DNA from: Helicobacter suis
Lineage (GTDB): Bacteria; Campylobacterota; Campylobacteria; Campylobacterales; Helicobacteraceae
NCBI RefSeq assembly: GCF_902196125.1
Contig: NZ_CABIKG010000006.1
Location: forward strand, 1-64,000
Length of the DNA stretch: 64,000 bases
Reading direction: 5' to 3'
Every line of letters starts with the position of its first letter. The first letter of the stretch is position 1. Below the pieces are notes generated by a model. The model was not told the DNA's origin, made no database searches, and saw only the letters and a program-made list of their open reading frames with translations. Positions 53,804 to 63,931 of this stretch are shown here, one piece after another. The position numbers and the translations under genes were made by a program.

Positions 53804-53904
53804 AATTAAACACAATTTTAAAAACACCAATAAAGCCATTTAAAACTAAACCTTTTAAACATTAAATCAAAATGTGATTGATTTTAACACAAGTTTTTCA
53901 ATAA

Positions 53905-54543
53905 TCAAAGGGGGCGTAAACGCTGGTTTTCTAAAAGGAAAATCCGCGAACAACCGCGCGCGATCTTTTCATCATGGGTGGCTAATACCAAAACCCCCTG
54001 TTGTGCTTGGATATAGTTATGCATGGCTTGCATGACAGCTAAAGCGGTGGAGGTGTCTAAATTGCCGGTGGGCTCGTCTGCAAAGATGATCTTAGGTTGT
54101 TTGGTTAAAACTCTAGCAATAGATAGCCGTTGTTGTTGCCCGCCGCTAAGCTCTCCAATTTGTTGCTTTAGGGTATGGGCAATGCCTAGCGTTTCTAATA
54201 ATTCCATTTCAATGGGTTTTTTAGACAAAATAGAGGCAACTTGTAAATTTTCTAAAGCATTAAACCCTCTAAAAAGGTAGTGGGCTTGGAAAATAATGCC
54301 TAATAAATGGCGTCTTAATTCTAATAACGCCTTTAAAGGTAGGGCATAAATATCGCTATGTTCTAAGAGTCGTACTTTGCCATGCAAGGGTTTTAGCATA
54401 GTAGATAGGTGGTTAAGTAAACTAGACTTGCCACTCCCACTCACACCCAAAAGCGCAATAGACTCCCCTGCTTTTGCCTCTAAGTGCAAATCTTGGTATA
54501 ACCATGTATCAAATTTGTGGCCAATTTCTACAGCCTCTAACAT
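53905..54543 (-). CDS. ABC transporter ATPase, LolD/MacB type
   Basis: 212 residues with Walker A LGVSGSGKSSL near residue 34, signature ELSGGQQQRLS near 133, Walker B IIFADEPTGNLD. Family with LolCDE and MacB, which use mechanical force on periplasmic cargo. No permease gene is adjacent (lnt is upstream), as in H. pylori, so it works with a permease encoded elsewhere; involvement in lipoprotein sorting is inference. It follows lnt by 11 bases. Confidence 0.85.
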   Translation of the reverse strand: MLEAVEIGHKFDTWLYQDLHLEAKAGESIALLGVSGSGKSSLLNHLSTMLKPLHGKVRLLEHSDIYALPLKALLELRRHLLGIIFQAHYLFRGFNALENLQVASILSKKPIEMELLETLGIAHTLKQQIGELSGGQQQRLSIARVLTKQPKIIFADEPTGNLDTSTALAVMQAMHNYIQAQQGVLVLATHDEKIARGCSRIFLLENQRLRPL

Positions 54544-54554
54544 AGCCTTCCTTT

Positions 54555-55826
54555 TTAAAAATTTTGATCGCCTAGCAAAGTGAGGGAGAGAATATAGGCT
54601 GGGGATTTATTCACACTATGGATAATGGTTTTAGAAAAACGCCGTGCGTAGTATTTAAGTAACATTCTTTGTAAGAAAGGCTCAATACTAGGCACAAACC
54701 AAGCATTATTACTCACTACAATCAAATGAGGGGGGCTATTCATATAAGCCCTTTGAGAAGTCCCCTCATAACAAACTAAGGGTCTAAAGGCAAAGCCATT
54801 TAAATTAAAATCTGTAAAATTAGGGGCACTGCCTAAGTTAAAAACCTCACTCCCAAAGAAAAAGCGATCCAAATAATTAGCGATAAATTGGGGAAAGGGC
54901 ATGCTTTCTCCAAAGGGGGCTAAGATCACTTTGTGGGCATAGTTATAGGTGTTGTCATGGAAAATATAGGTGGAATTATAAATTGTGTGGTTTTCTTTAT
55001 AGAGGGCACCGGTGATAATTGTAATTTGTCGTCCTAAATGGATTAAAATAGGGAGTAAGCTACTTTGATTAAGCGCGATAGGAAAGGCTGTTTCGGGTAA
55101 GATCACCATTTTTTGGTGTTCTTTAATGGCTTGTTGGATTTGTTCTAAATTATTATTAATGTGGCTTTCAAAGATGGGGTGTTGCCATTTGTTTTCTTGA
55201 TCAACATGGGTTCTAATAGGCTTAATACCCTTAATAGGCGCGGAGGTATGAGGATATTCTAAGCAGAATAATAAAATCAAACTAGCTAAAAATTTCATGT
55301 AAAGGGGTTTAACTAGGGGATTTTTATAGAGATAAAGAGTTAGAGCGATTAAAATCATGAGAAAGTGTACTTTATCCACTTTAAAAAGAGAATAGGCAAA
55401 AAAGGCATCTGGAACTAGCCAATCAAATCCAAAAGGGTGGATATAACTAGTAAGCCATAGCGTAATAACGCGGTAAAGTAAAGATTGTAGATAAAGTACA
55501 AGGTAGAAAACCCCGGCATAACAAAGGGCGATTAGAATAATGATAAGGGGCATGAAAAAGGGGTAGTCATTGTAGCGAAAACTCAAAGCACACCAATAAA
55601 ACAACCCTAAACCCACACAAAACCCAAAAAAAACGCGCTGTCTGGCTTTAACTAGTAAACATGCTAGCATGCTTAAGGGGGCTAAAAAAGTTTCTAATCC
55701 TAGTAAAAATTTAGGGTGGGGGGCGATCAAACAACCTAAATAAGGCGGAGATAAAAATAAAAGAGCCAAAACTAAGGGCTGGCTAAGCTCTTTAAAAAAA
55801 TAGCGTTTGACATTCAAAGATAGCAA
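54555..55826 (-). CDS. lnt: Apolipoprotein N-acyltransferase
   Basis: 423 residues starting at TTG (55826) after AGAGGA; no closer ATG in frame. Six or more spans at the N-terminus, then a nitrilase-like domain: catalytic Glu in ILPETAFPIA near 245 and nucleophile Cys in RPLVCYEGTS near 351. It acylates the N-terminal Cys of lipoproteins at the inner membrane, the last maturation step, fitting with a neighbouring LolD-type ATPase. Shorter than E. coli Lnt, as is common in Helicobacter. Confidence 0.9.
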   Translation of the reverse strand: MLSLNVKRYFFKELSQPLVLALLFLSPPYLGCLIAPHPKFLLGLETFLAPLSMLACLLVKARQRVFFGFCVGLGLFYWCALSFRYNDYPFFMPLIIILIALCYAGVFYLVLYLQSLLYRVITLWLTSYIHPFGFDWLVPDAFFAYSLFKVDKVHFLMILIALTLYLYKNPLVKPLYMKFLASLILLFCLEYPHTSAPIKGIKPIRTHVDQENKWQHPIFESHINNNLEQIQQAIKEHQKMVILPETAFPIALNQSSLLPILIHLGRQITIITGALYKENHTIYNSTYIFHDNTYNYAHKVILAPFGESMPFPQFIANYLDRFFFGSEVFNLGSAPNFTDFNLNGFAFRPLVCYEGTSQRAYMNSPPHLIVVSNNAWFVPSIEPFLQRMLLKYYARRFSKTIIHSVNKSPAYILSLTLLGDQNF

Positions 55827-55922
55827 ATAATCCTCTTGTTCTTTTGCTGATTTAAGCTTTGCATTGTAAAATACTTAGACTTAAAAACATAGCCACTTGA
55901 ATTTTATAAAGAATAGGTGTTG

Positions 55923-56543
55923 ATGGGTTATTATATCGACATTGCTTTGGCGGTGCTTATTGTAGTAGTTGGGCTCCGCGGGTTTTATAATGGCTTTATT
56001 GATGAAGTCTCTGGCTTATTAGGGATTGTTTTAGGGGTTTATTTAGCATCTAGGTGGGCAGAAAGGGTAGGCTCTTTGTTTTCCTCGCATGTATATGCTT
56101 TTAATGACCCCTCTATGTCTAGCTTGGTGGGTTTTGTGTTGGTGCTTGCCTGTGTGTGGATTGCTTTTTTAGTAATAGGAGTGATTGTGAGTAAGGCTAT
56201 TATCCTGAGTAATTTAGGCATTATAGATCGCATTTTAGGGTTTTTATTTGGCTGTACTAAGATATTTTTAATCCTAGCCTTTTTACTCTACACCATTTCG
56301 CGCCTCTCTTTCATGAAAAGCTTAGATGTTTATTTACACGCCCATAGCCAAATTTATCCCTATATGCATGCCATTGCCTCTCATGTACTCCAGCTTAAAG
56401 AAGTACAAGAGATTGGTGAAATGATTGAGCAAAAGGCTAAAAGAGCCAAAAAAGAAAATTTACTTGAGAGTTTAGACCCTACAAAGGTTAAAAACAATTT
56501 AGAAACTACACAAGAGGGTGCAAACCCGCAAAAATCCCATTGA
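55923..56543 (+). CDS. cvpA: CvpA-family membrane protein
   Basis: 206 residues from ATG at 55923 ([17 protein letters not shown]), preceded by AGGTG; GTG and TTG just upstream are alternative codons. Four spans and a charged C-terminal tail. The family is named for colicin V production, but it is a general envelope protein with uncertain role. It is the first gene of the cvpA-lysS-glyA run as in H. pylori. Its stop comes 12 bases before lysS. Confidence 0.85.
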   Translation: MGYYIDIALAVLIVVVGLRGFYNGFIDEVSGLLGIVLGVYLASRWAERVGSLFSSHVYAFNDPSMSSLVGFVLVLACVWIAFLVIGVIVSKAIILSNLGIIDRILGFLFGCTKIFLILAFLLYTISRLSFMKSLDVYLHAHSQIYPYMHAIASHVLQLKEVQEIGEMIEQKAKRAKKENLLESLDPTKVKNNLETTQEGANPQKSH

Positions 56544-56554
56544 TAGAAACCACC

Positions 56555-58048
56555 ATGTTTGATAATGCCTACATTAAACAACGCATACAAAAAGTAGATT
56601 TATTGCGTGCTGTGTCTAAAAACCCCTATGATAACCAAGTAGAGCGCACTTTAGATAATGCCACATTTTTAAAGCGCTTTGAAACTTTGCAAAATCAAGC
56701 AGAGTCTAAAGACCTTTCTGGTATTTGTGCTTTAGTGGGGCGTTTGCGTTTTATCCGCTTAATGGGTAAGGCCTGCTTTATCAAGATTGAAGATCAAAGC
56801 GCGTTATTACAGGTTTATCTCTCACAAAATGATCTAGGTAAAGAGGCTTTTGATTTATTTAAAAAGTGTGTAGAAGTGGGTGATATTCTTAATGTTGTGG
56901 GCTATCCTTTTGTAACTAAAACGGGGGAATTAAGTTTACATGCCACTTCTTATAAAATTCTTACTAAATCCATTGTACCTTTGCCTGAAAAATTCCATGG
57001 CCTTAGTGATATTGAACTACGCTACCGCCAACGCTATTTAGACTTAATTGTTAATCCTGCAGTTAAAGAGGTTTTTAAAACCCGTAGCATGGTTGTGGCC
57101 ACTATCCGCCGCTTTTTTGAAGAAAAAGGGTTTTTAGAAGTAGAAACGCCCATGATGCACCCTATTGCCGGGGGGGCTAATGCGCGCCCCTTTATCACCT
57201 ATCATAATTCTTTGGAGGTAGAGCGTTATTTAAGAATTGCCCCTGAATTGTATTTAAAACGCTTGGTAGTGGGCGGATTTGAAGCGGTTTTTGAAATCAA
57301 CCGTAATTTTAGAAACGAGGGCATGGATCACTCCCATAACCCGGAATTTACCATGCTAGAGTTTTATTGGGCTTATAAAACTTATGAGGATTTAATCACC
57401 CTCACACAAGAACTTTTTCATAAATTATTGCAGGCTTTAAACTTGCCCTTAAAAATCCCCTATCAAGATCAAGAGATTGATTTTAGTGTGTTTAGAGTGC
57501 TTAGTTTTAAACAGGCTTTAATAGAGATAGGGGGATTAGAAGCGACTCTTTTAGAAGATAGCTCTAAACTTTTAGCATTTTTAGAAGAACAAGGGGCGCA
57601 TTTAGAGGGGTTGATCACACATGGCAAACTTTTAGCGCAGGCTTTTGATTTATGCGTTGAGTCTAAACTAATTAATCCTACCTTTATTACAGAATACCCG
57701 ATTGAAATTAGCCCTCTAGCGCGCCGTAATGATATTAATCCAGCCATTGCCGATCGTTTTGAGCTTTTCATTGCGGGTAAAGAAATTGCCAATGGTTTTA
57801 GCGAACTTAATGATCCGCTAGATCAATACCAGCGTTTTGAAGAACAGGTAAAGGCTAAAGAAAGTGGAGATGAAGAGGCGCAGTTAATGGATACAGATTA
57901 TGTTTGGGCACTTGGATTAGGCATGCCCCCTACAGCAGGTGAGGGCATTGGTATTGATCGTCTAGTGATGTTATTAACCAATTCTAAAACGATTAAAGAT
58001 GTGATCTTATTTCCGGCTATGAAACCTGAAAAGGATGGACATGCCTAA
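56555..58048 (+). CDS. lysS: Lysyl-tRNA synthetase, class II
   Basis: 497 residues from ATG at 56555 ([13 protein letters not shown]); TTG at 56540 is rejected because the homologues begin here. N-terminal OB-fold anticodon domain, then class II motif 1 ([18 protein letters not shown]), motif 2 ([21 protein letters not shown]) and motif 3 ([13 protein letters not shown]). It charges tRNA-Lys. Overlaps glyA by eight bases. Confidence 0.97.
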   Translation: MFDNAYIKQRIQKVDLLRAVSKNPYDNQVERTLDNATFLKRFETLQNQAESKDLSGICALVGRLRFIRLMGKACFIKIEDQSALLQVYLSQNDLGKEAFDLFKKCVEVGDILNVVGYPFVTKTGELSLHATSYKILTKSIVPLPEKFHGLSDIELRYRQRYLDLIVNPAVKEVFKTRSMVVATIRRFFEEKGFLEVETPMMHPIAGGANARPFITYHNSLEVERYLRIAPELYLKRLVVGGFEAVFEINRNFRNEGMDHSHNPEFTMLEFYWAYKTYEDLITLTQELFHKLLQALNLPLKIPYQDQEIDFSVFRVLSFKQALIEIGGLEATLLEDSSKLLAFLEEQGAHLEGLITHGKLLAQAFDLCVESKLINPTFITEYPIEISPLARRNDINPAIADRFELFIAGKEIANGFSELNDPLDQYQRFEEQVKAKESGDEEAQLMDTDYVWALGLGMPPTAGEGIGIDRLVMLLTNSKTIKDVILFPAMKPEKDGHA

Positions 58049-59291
58049 AACATTTTATTTAGAACAAAGCGATCCAGAAATCTTTGATTTGTTGCAAGCA
58101 GAATTGACGCGTCAAAGTGCGCATTTAGAGATGATTGCTAGTGAAAATTACACCTTTGAGAGTGTGATGGAGGCTATGGGGAGTGTGCTAACTAATAAAT
58201 ACGCTGAGGGGTATCCTTTTAAGCGCTACTATGGAGGCTGTGAAGTCGTTGATGCCATTGAGACTTTAGCGATAAATCGGGCTAAGAAGCTCTTTAATTG
58301 TGCCTTTGCTAATGTGCAAGCCCATTCAGGTAGCCAAGCTAACATGGCAATTTATCACGCCCTATTAAAACCCTATGATAAAATTTTAAGCATGGAACTA
58401 AATAGCGGGGGGCATTTAAGCCATGCCTCTAAAGTCAATATCACCGGACAGCATTTTCAAGGTTTTCATTATGGGGTGAATACAGAAGGGTGGATTGATT
58501 ATGAGGAGGTTTTGCGCATTGCTAAAATTGTGCGCCCTAAACTCATTGTATGCGGGTATTCTGCCTACCCTAGGGAGATTGATTTTAAACGCTTTAGAGA
58601 AATCGCTGATGAGGTGGGTGCGCTTTTAATGGGCGATATAGCCCACATTGCCGGGCTAGTGGTGGCTTCTGAACACCCTAACCCGTTTCCTTATTGCCAT
58701 GTAGTCAGTAGCACCACACATAAAACGCTTAGAGGCCCTAGGGGTGGACTTATTTTAAGCAATGATGAGCAAATTGCAACTAAAATTGATCGCGCGCTTT
58801 TCCCGGGTTTACAAGGGGGGCCTTTAATGCATGTGATTGCAGCTAAGGCGGTGGGCTTTTTAGAAAATCTTAAACCAGAGTGGAAAACTTATGCAATTCA
58901 GATTAAGCGCAATTTAGCGGTGCTTGTTAAGGTGTTTTTAGAAAGAGGTTTTAATCTAGTTAGTGGGGGGAGTGATAATCATTTATTGGTGATGCGCTTT
59001 GATCAATTTAGCGGCAAAGAAGCACAAGAGGCTTTAGGCAAAGCAGGGATTATTGTGAATAAAAATACAGTACCAGCAGAGAAAAGAAGCCCATTTGTTA
59101 CAAGTGGGATTCGTCTAGGATCAGCAGCGCTAAGCAGTAGAGGCATGAAAGAGGCAGAATTTAGTTTTATTGGTGGACAAATTGCAGATGTGCTAGAAAA
59201 TATAGAGGATACAAAGAAGTTAAAAGCAATTTATGAGCAAATAGTGGCGTTTACGCAAAACTACCCTCTTTACCATGCTCGCATTTTTTAA
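58041..59291 (+). CDS. glyA: Serine hydroxymethyltransferase
   Basis: 416 residues from ATG at 58041 ([15 protein letters not shown]), eight bases after AAGG; an ATG at 58035 is also possible. Fold-type I PLP enzyme; PLP-lysine in [14 protein letters not shown] near residue 227; [12 protein letters not shown] and [15 protein letters not shown] conserved. Supplies glycine and one-carbon units. Overlaps lysS by eight bases. Confidence 0.97.
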   Translation: MPKTFYLEQSDPEIFDLLQAELTRQSAHLEMIASENYTFESVMEAMGSVLTNKYAEGYPFKRYYGGCEVVDAIETLAINRAKKLFNCAFANVQAHSGSQANMAIYHALLKPYDKILSMELNSGGHLSHASKVNITGQHFQGFHYGVNTEGWIDYEEVLRIAKIVRPKLIVCGYSAYPREIDFKRFREIADEVGALLMGDIAHIAGLVVASEHPNPFPYCHVVSSTTHKTLRGPRGGLILSNDEQIATKIDRALFPGLQGGPLMHVIAAKAVGFLENLKPEWKTYAIQIKRNLAVLVKVFLERGFNLVSGGSDNHLLVMRFDQFSGKEAQEALGKAGIIVNKNTVPAEKRSPFVTSGIRLGSAALSSRGMKEAEFSFIGGQIADVLENIEDTKKLKAIYEQIVAFTQNYPLYHARIF

Positions 59292-59299
59292 AGGATTAA

Positions 59300-59845
59300 A
59301 TGATGACAGAAATGCAATTAAAACTTATCAAACTCCAAACAGGGTTTTATTATGTTTTAAAGTCCGGTTTAGGGGCTAAGATAGAATACATGGGGCGTTG
59401 TTATTATGATAAGTTTGAAAAAGTAGATGCCCCCTTAACTTCTATGTTGATTCAAAAACATTGGAGAAAAGAGATCACCCTTGCCCATGCCTTGATTTTA
59501 CAAGGCGATAAGATTGAAAATATCGTCTTTGATTACAATGGCTATAATCCGGAGCGTTTTTATCATAAAGCCCAGCTACTTTTAAGAGAAGAGGGTTTTA
59601 TCAATTTTACCGCCTATGAAAGCAAAACTCCCGGGCATTTGCACCTCTATGTGCATAAGGGGCATACGGCTTTAAGTGAGGGGTGTCGTTTGGCGCGTAC
59701 CCTTTCTATGAAACTTGCACAAGGCTTGCCCAATGAGTGGCGGGTATTTCCTAATAACGAACTCCCCCCTTCGTTTAATATTTTGGTTTTACCCTATGAA
59801 GTATTTGCTAAAGAGCGGGGGGCTAGCTGGGCTAAGCACTTATAA
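59300..59845 (+). CDS. Conserved hypothetical protein (DUF1882-type)
   Basis: 181 residues. ATG ATG at 59300 after AAAGGA. A compact alpha/beta protein; recurrent epsilonproteobacterial family found after glyA in H. pylori. Features: [20 protein letters not shown] at the N-terminus and [14 protein letters not shown] in the middle. No catalytic signature recognised. Three bases precede the next upstream start region. Function unknown. Confidence 0.8.
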   Translation: MMTEMQLKLIKLQTGFYYVLKSGLGAKIEYMGRCYYDKFEKVDAPLTSMLIQKHWRKEITLAHALILQGDKIENIVFDYNGYNPERFYHKAQLLLREEGFINFTAYESKTPGHLHLYVHKGHTALSEGCRLARTLSMKLAQGLPNEWRVFPNNELPPSFNILVLPYEVFAKERGASWAKHL

Positions 59846-59868
59846 GTTTGAGATTTTATAAAGGAACA

Positions 59869-60852
59869 ATGATGGACAATAATGAACTTAATAAAGAGCT
59901 AAATAAACGACTCAACGATCTAGTAGAAGAAGAAAAGGGCTCTGGGCTTAAGAAAATCTTATTGATTGTAGCCATTGCTTTAATCGTGCTAGTGGTGGTT
60001 TTGGTGGTGTTTTATAAAAGTACGCGTGAGCCGGCTAAAAGCGCGCTATTGCCTCCGGATAAGGGCATGCAAAAAGTGGGCAATACCCATGAGGCCGATC
60101 ATAATGCTAATAATTTTGAAAGCCTCAATTTAGAACCTACGGCTAAAAAACCTGAGGAAGATAAGTTTGATCAAATTGTAAAAGATATCCAAGCCAAGCA
60201 AAAACCTAGTCCACAAGATGAGAGTAAGCTTGCAACTTTACCCGCAAGCCCGCTTGATAAACCCGCCTCTGAGCCAACACCCCCTCCAACCCCGCCATTG
60301 CAAAAACCTACACCCATGCCAGTCCCGCCTACAGGTGTGAATAACTCCCACCAGCAAAACCATGCTAAAGAGAATAACACGCATGCAAAAACTCAAATCC
60401 AAAAAACAGGGCATGAGAAAAGCCATGCTACAAATCACCACCAAGTTGTAAAAAAAGAACACCCAAAAACAGCGCATAACCAAGCCACTACCCATAAAGA
60501 AACACCCCACAAGCACCATGTAGCAGAAAAAACAGCCACAGCAACCCACCACACATCTACAACCCAAGCCCCCCATCAAGCCCCCCATAAAGAGCAAGCA
60601 AAGACAACACCGCCACCACACTTAGATAAACCTACATTGCCTAAAGGTTTTTACTTGCAAGTGGGGGTATTTAGTAAAACACCTAACCCTAAATTTTTAG
60701 AAGCCATTAAAAAATATCCCCATCAAGTACAAGATGTCAATGGGCAAAAACGCTACCTCATCGGCCCTTATAGCACTAAAGAGCAAGCAGACGCAGAGAT
60801 TGCTAAGATCACAGATAACCTAGCTAAACCCGTGCATGTGCAGATCAAATAA
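59869..60852 (+). CDS. Membrane-anchored SPOR-domain protein with His-rich linker
   Basis: 327 residues from ATG at 59869, or the next ATG at 59872; AAAGGA is just before, and a TTG start at 59848 is rejected. Order: charged cytoplasmic head, one span at about residues 27-47, a long Pro/Lys/Thr linker, a His-rich stretch (~residues 160-250), and a C-terminal SPOR domain from about 258 (LPKGFYLQVGVFSKTP). SPOR domains bind denuded septal peptidoglycan, so a division or wall role is likely. The His content is unusual and might bind nickel or zinc. Confidence 0.85.
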   Translation: MMDNNELNKELNKRLNDLVEEEKGSGLKKILLIVAIALIVLVVVLVVFYKSTREPAKSALLPPDKGMQKVGNTHEADHNANNFESLNLEPTAKKPEEDKFDQIVKDIQAKQKPSPQDESKLATLPASPLDKPASEPTPPPTPPLQKPTPMPVPPTGVNNSHQQNHAKENNTHAKTQIQKTGHEKSHATNHHQVVKKEHPKTAHNQATTHKETPHKHHVAEKTATATHHTSTTQAPHQAPHKEQAKTTPPPHLDKPTLPKGFYLQVGVFSKTPNPKFLEAIKKYPHQVQDVNGQKRYLIGPYSTKEQADAEIAKITDNLAKPVHVQIK

Positions 60853-60915
60853 AATATCAGCTTAAATACAGCTTGAATGGGGCAAAATGGGGCTTTTTAT
60901 TTTTAAAGGATCAAC

Positions 60916-61287
60916 ATGAAAGCAATACACTCAAATCACGCCCCTAAGGCCATTGGGCCCTATTCACAGGCAATAGAAACTAAAGATTTAGTCTTTGTCT
61001 CTGGACAACTAGGGTTAAATGCCAATGGAGAATTTGCAGGCAATGATATAGAAGCACAAACTAAGCAAGCTATGGAAAATATTAAAGCTATTCTTAAAGC
61101 GGCTAATCTAGAAATGCGATCTATTGTAAAAACCACAATTCTACTGAAAAATTTAGAGGATTTTGTAGCTGTGAATAGTGTTTATGGGAGTTATTTTCAA
61201 GAACCCTATCCTGCCCGCGCTACTTACCAAGTTGCCAAACTACCTAAAGACGGTTTGGTTGAAATTGAAGCTATTGCCCAAAAATAG
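60916..61287 (+). CDS. ridA: RidA-family enamine/imine deaminase
   Basis: 123 residues, trimeric YjgF/UK114 family. [18 protein letters not shown] at the N-terminus and the substrate Arg in [25 protein letters not shown]. It hydrolyses reactive 2-aminoacrylate released by PLP enzymes such as alanine racemase and serine dehydratase, which fits its place ahead of dadA, dagA and alr. ATG follows AAAGGA. Confidence 0.95.
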   Translation: MKAIHSNHAPKAIGPYSQAIETKDLVFVSGQLGLNANGEFAGNDIEAQTKQAMENIKAILKAANLEMRSIVKTTILLKNLEDFVAVNSVYGSYFQEPYPARATYQVAKLPKDGLVEIEAIAQK

Positions 61288-61295
61288 GAGAGTGC

Positions 61296-62540
61296 ATGCA
61301 AAAAGATGCCGTTGTGATTGGCGGAGGCATCGTTGGTTTAAGTTGTGCCTATTCTTTGCATAAATTAGGCCGTAAAGTGAGTGTGATTGATAAAGGTGAT
61401 GGGAGTAATGGAACTTCCTTTGGCAATGCCGGACTCATTTCGGCTTTTAAAAAGGCCCCCCTTTCTAACCCGGGTGTGGTGTTAGACACAATCAAGCTCA
61501 TGCTAAAAAAACAAGCCCCTTTAAATATCCATTGGGGGATCAACCCTTTGTTATACCGCTGGTTGTGTAAGTTTATTAGGAGTGCTAATCCTAAATCTGC
61601 TAAACGCACTATGGCTCTTTTTGAGCGCTATGGCTGGATGAGTGTTGATATTTACCATGAAATGCTCAATGATGGCATGGATTTTTGGTATAAAGAAGAT
61701 GGTCTACTCATGATCTACACCCTACAAGAAAACTTTGATAAAAAAGTTAAGCTATGCCAAGATCACTACGATAGCCAAACCTACGCTATTTTTAACCCAA
61801 GAGAGACTTTAGAATACATGCCCGTTGCTAAAGAAGAAAGCATTTGTGGGAGCGTATTACTTAAAGAAAATGCCCATATTGATGCTAGAGAGGTTATGGA
61901 GAGTCTACATAACTACCTTAAAAACGCGGGTGTGGAATTTTACTACAATGAGGAAGTACTAGACTTTGAGTTTAGCGGCTCTAAGATCAGTGGTATTATC
62001 ACGCATTTAAATCGGATAGAGGCCGATACTATCGTTTTAGCCACTGGCGCAAATCCCCAACTAATTAAAAAAACCCAAAATGACTTTTTAATGATGGGGG
62101 CTAAGGGCTATAGCATTACCTTTAAAATGGAAGAAAGCCTTAAACCCAAAACTTCCTCATTATTTGCTGACATTTTCTTAGCCATGACACCTAGAAGAAA
62201 CACAGTGCGTATCACTTCTAAATTAGAACTCAACACAACAGATCCGCATATCACCGCCTCTCAAATTGCCAACATGAAAAAGAATTTCACCACCTTTACA
62301 AAACCCTTTGAGATGATTGAACCGGTAGAGTGGAGCGGATTTAGGCCTCTAACACCTAATGATATTCCTTATTTAGGCTTTGATAAAACCTATAAAAATC
62401 TAATCCATGCTACCGGGCTAGGCTGGCTTGGAATGACTTTTGGACCGGCTATTGGCCGTGTTATTGCCAACTTAAGCGTGGATGGAAGCAATGAAAAAAA
62501 TGCAGATACCATGCTCTTTTCTGCTTTTTTTAGAGAGTAG
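61296..62540 (+). CDS. dadA: D-amino acid dehydrogenase small subunit
   Basis: 414 residues, FAD-dependent DAO-type. FAD motif VVIGGGIVGLSCAY at the start and the closing HATGLGWLGMTFGPAIGRVIA. It oxidises D-alanine (and others) to pyruvate, donating electrons to the quinone pool. ATG follows ATAGGAG. Eight bases after ridA, and dagA follows after 23 bases, so one operon for alanine use. Confidence 0.94.
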   Translation: MQKDAVVIGGGIVGLSCAYSLHKLGRKVSVIDKGDGSNGTSFGNAGLISAFKKAPLSNPGVVLDTIKLMLKKQAPLNIHWGINPLLYRWLCKFIRSANPKSAKRTMALFERYGWMSVDIYHEMLNDGMDFWYKEDGLLMIYTLQENFDKKVKLCQDHYDSQTYAIFNPRETLEYMPVAKEESICGSVLLKENAHIDAREVMESLHNYLKNAGVEFYYNEEVLDFEFSGSKISGIITHLNRIEADTIVLATGANPQLIKKTQNDFLMMGAKGYSITFKMEESLKPKTSSLFADIFLAMTPRRNTVRITSKLELNTTDPHITASQIANMKKNFTTFTKPFEMIEPVEWSGFRPLTPNDIPYLGFDKTYKNLIHATGLGWLGMTFGPAIGRVIANLSVDGSNEKNADTMLFSAFFRE

Positions 62541-62563
62541 TTTGCACTTGTTAAAGGAGAGCC

Positions 62564-63931
62564 ATGGGCTATCTAAACGCCCTCTTGAATACTATCAAAG
62601 AGTGGGTATGGGGACCACCCCTACTCGTTTTATTAGTGGGTACGGGTCTATTTTATACCCTTGTATTAAGGGGTTTACAATTTTCTAAAACCTACCACGC
62701 CCTTAAAGTTCTTTGCACTAGGGATAAACATTCTGGCGGTGATATTACCCAGTTTTCTGCTCTCATGCTCTCTATTGGCGCCACTGTAGGTATTGGGAGC
62801 ATTATTGGGGTATCTGTTGCAATTATCTCCGGAGGACCTGGGAGCATTTTTTGGATGTGGGTAACAGGCATTGTAGGCATGGCGACTAAATATGCTGAAG
62901 GCGTGCTTTCTTTAAAGTATAGAGAAGTGGGTAAATATGGCTACAAAGGCGGCCCTATGTATTATATTAAAAATGGCTTGAACATGCCCAAGCTTGCCTT
63001 TGTTTTTGCCCTCTTTACTTTAATTGCCTCTTTTGGAATTGGGAGCATGACTCAGGCTAATGCTGTTTCCTCAATCTTGCTCCACCGCGCTTTAATCCCT
63101 ACTTGGTTATCTGGTTTAATTGTAGCTGGTATTACCGGGTTTATTTTAATGGGAGGAATTAAATCTATTAGCAAGTTTAGCGATTATTTTGCTCCCTTTA
63201 TGGTGCTTTTATATGTACTCACCACCTTTTATATTGTCATCACTCACTTAAGCGATGCCTTTGAGGCTATTAAACTCATTTGTGCCCATGCCTTCCACCC
63301 TAAAGAAGCCATTAGCGGAACAGCTGGGGGTGTGGCTTTATTAAGCATGATTGAAATTGGGGTGAGTAAAGGGCTTTTTTCTAATGAGGCAGGTATGGGT
63401 AGTGCAGCCATTGTAGCGGCTGCTTCTAAAAGCGCACATCCGGTTAAACAAGCCTTAATTACCATGCTTCAGCCTCTTATTATCACTATGATGGTTTGTA
63501 CTTCTACGGCTTTATTAGTGTTAATGGCTCCGGTGTATAAAGAATTTCACGATGCAAGCTTACTCACCTATGAAAGTGTGCGTTATTTTTATCCACAGGC
63601 GGGTTGGGTTGTCTTTGCTTCTATTATCTTTTTTGCTTATTCTACTATTGTGGGCTGGGCTTACTATGGAGAGCGCAGTATAGAATTTACCTTTGGTGGC
63701 TCTTGTATTTTTTACTACCGCATTTTGTACTTAGTAGGAATCTTTGTAGGTTCTGTAACCAAACTTGAATTTGTCTGGAATTTCTCAGATATTGCCAATG
63801 CCTTAATGGCCATTCCTAATTTAATTGCCCTACTCTTGCTTTATAAAGTTGTGGTAGCAGAAACTAAATCGTATTTTAATACAGAACAAAAAACACTCCA
63901 TGTCCATAAATCCGCCCCTCTCTCGCGCTAG
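62564..63931 (+). CDS. dagA: Alanine/glycine:cation symporter (AGCS)
   Basis: 455 residues with about ten spans. GAT-type signature VGIGSIIGVSVAIISGGPGS, and EIGVSKGLFSNEAGMGSAAI, conserved in all sodium:alanine symporters. Imports D-/L-alanine or glycine with sodium. ATG after AAAGGAG. Its last 32 bases overlap the start of alr. Confidence 0.94.
   Translation: MGYLNALLNTIKEWVWGPPLLVLLVGTGLFYTLVLRGLQFSKTYHALKVLCTRDKHSGGDITQFSALMLSIGATVGIGSIIGVSVAIISGGPGSIFWMWVTGIVGMATKYAEGVLSLKYREVGKYGYKGGPMYYIKNGLNMPKLAFVFALFTLIASFGIGSMTQANAVSSILLHRALIPTWLSGLIVAGITGFILMGGIKSISKFSDYFAPFMVLLYVLTTFYIVITHLSDAFEAIKLICAHAFHPKEAISGTAGGVALLSMIEIGVSKGLFSNEAGMGSAAIVAAASKSAHPVKQALITMLQPLIITMMVCTSTALLVLMAPVYKEFHDASLLTYESVRYFYPQAGWVVFASIIFFAYSTIVGWAYYGERSIEFTFGGSCIFYYRILYLVGIFVGSVTKLEFVWNFSDIANALMAIPNLIALLLLYKVVVAETKSYFNTEQKTLHVHKSAPLSR

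Noticed and set aside
53905-54543. Calling the ABC ATPase lolD with certainty
   Set aside because: No LolC/LolE permease is adjacent, and MacB- or FtsE-type ATPases share all visible motifs.
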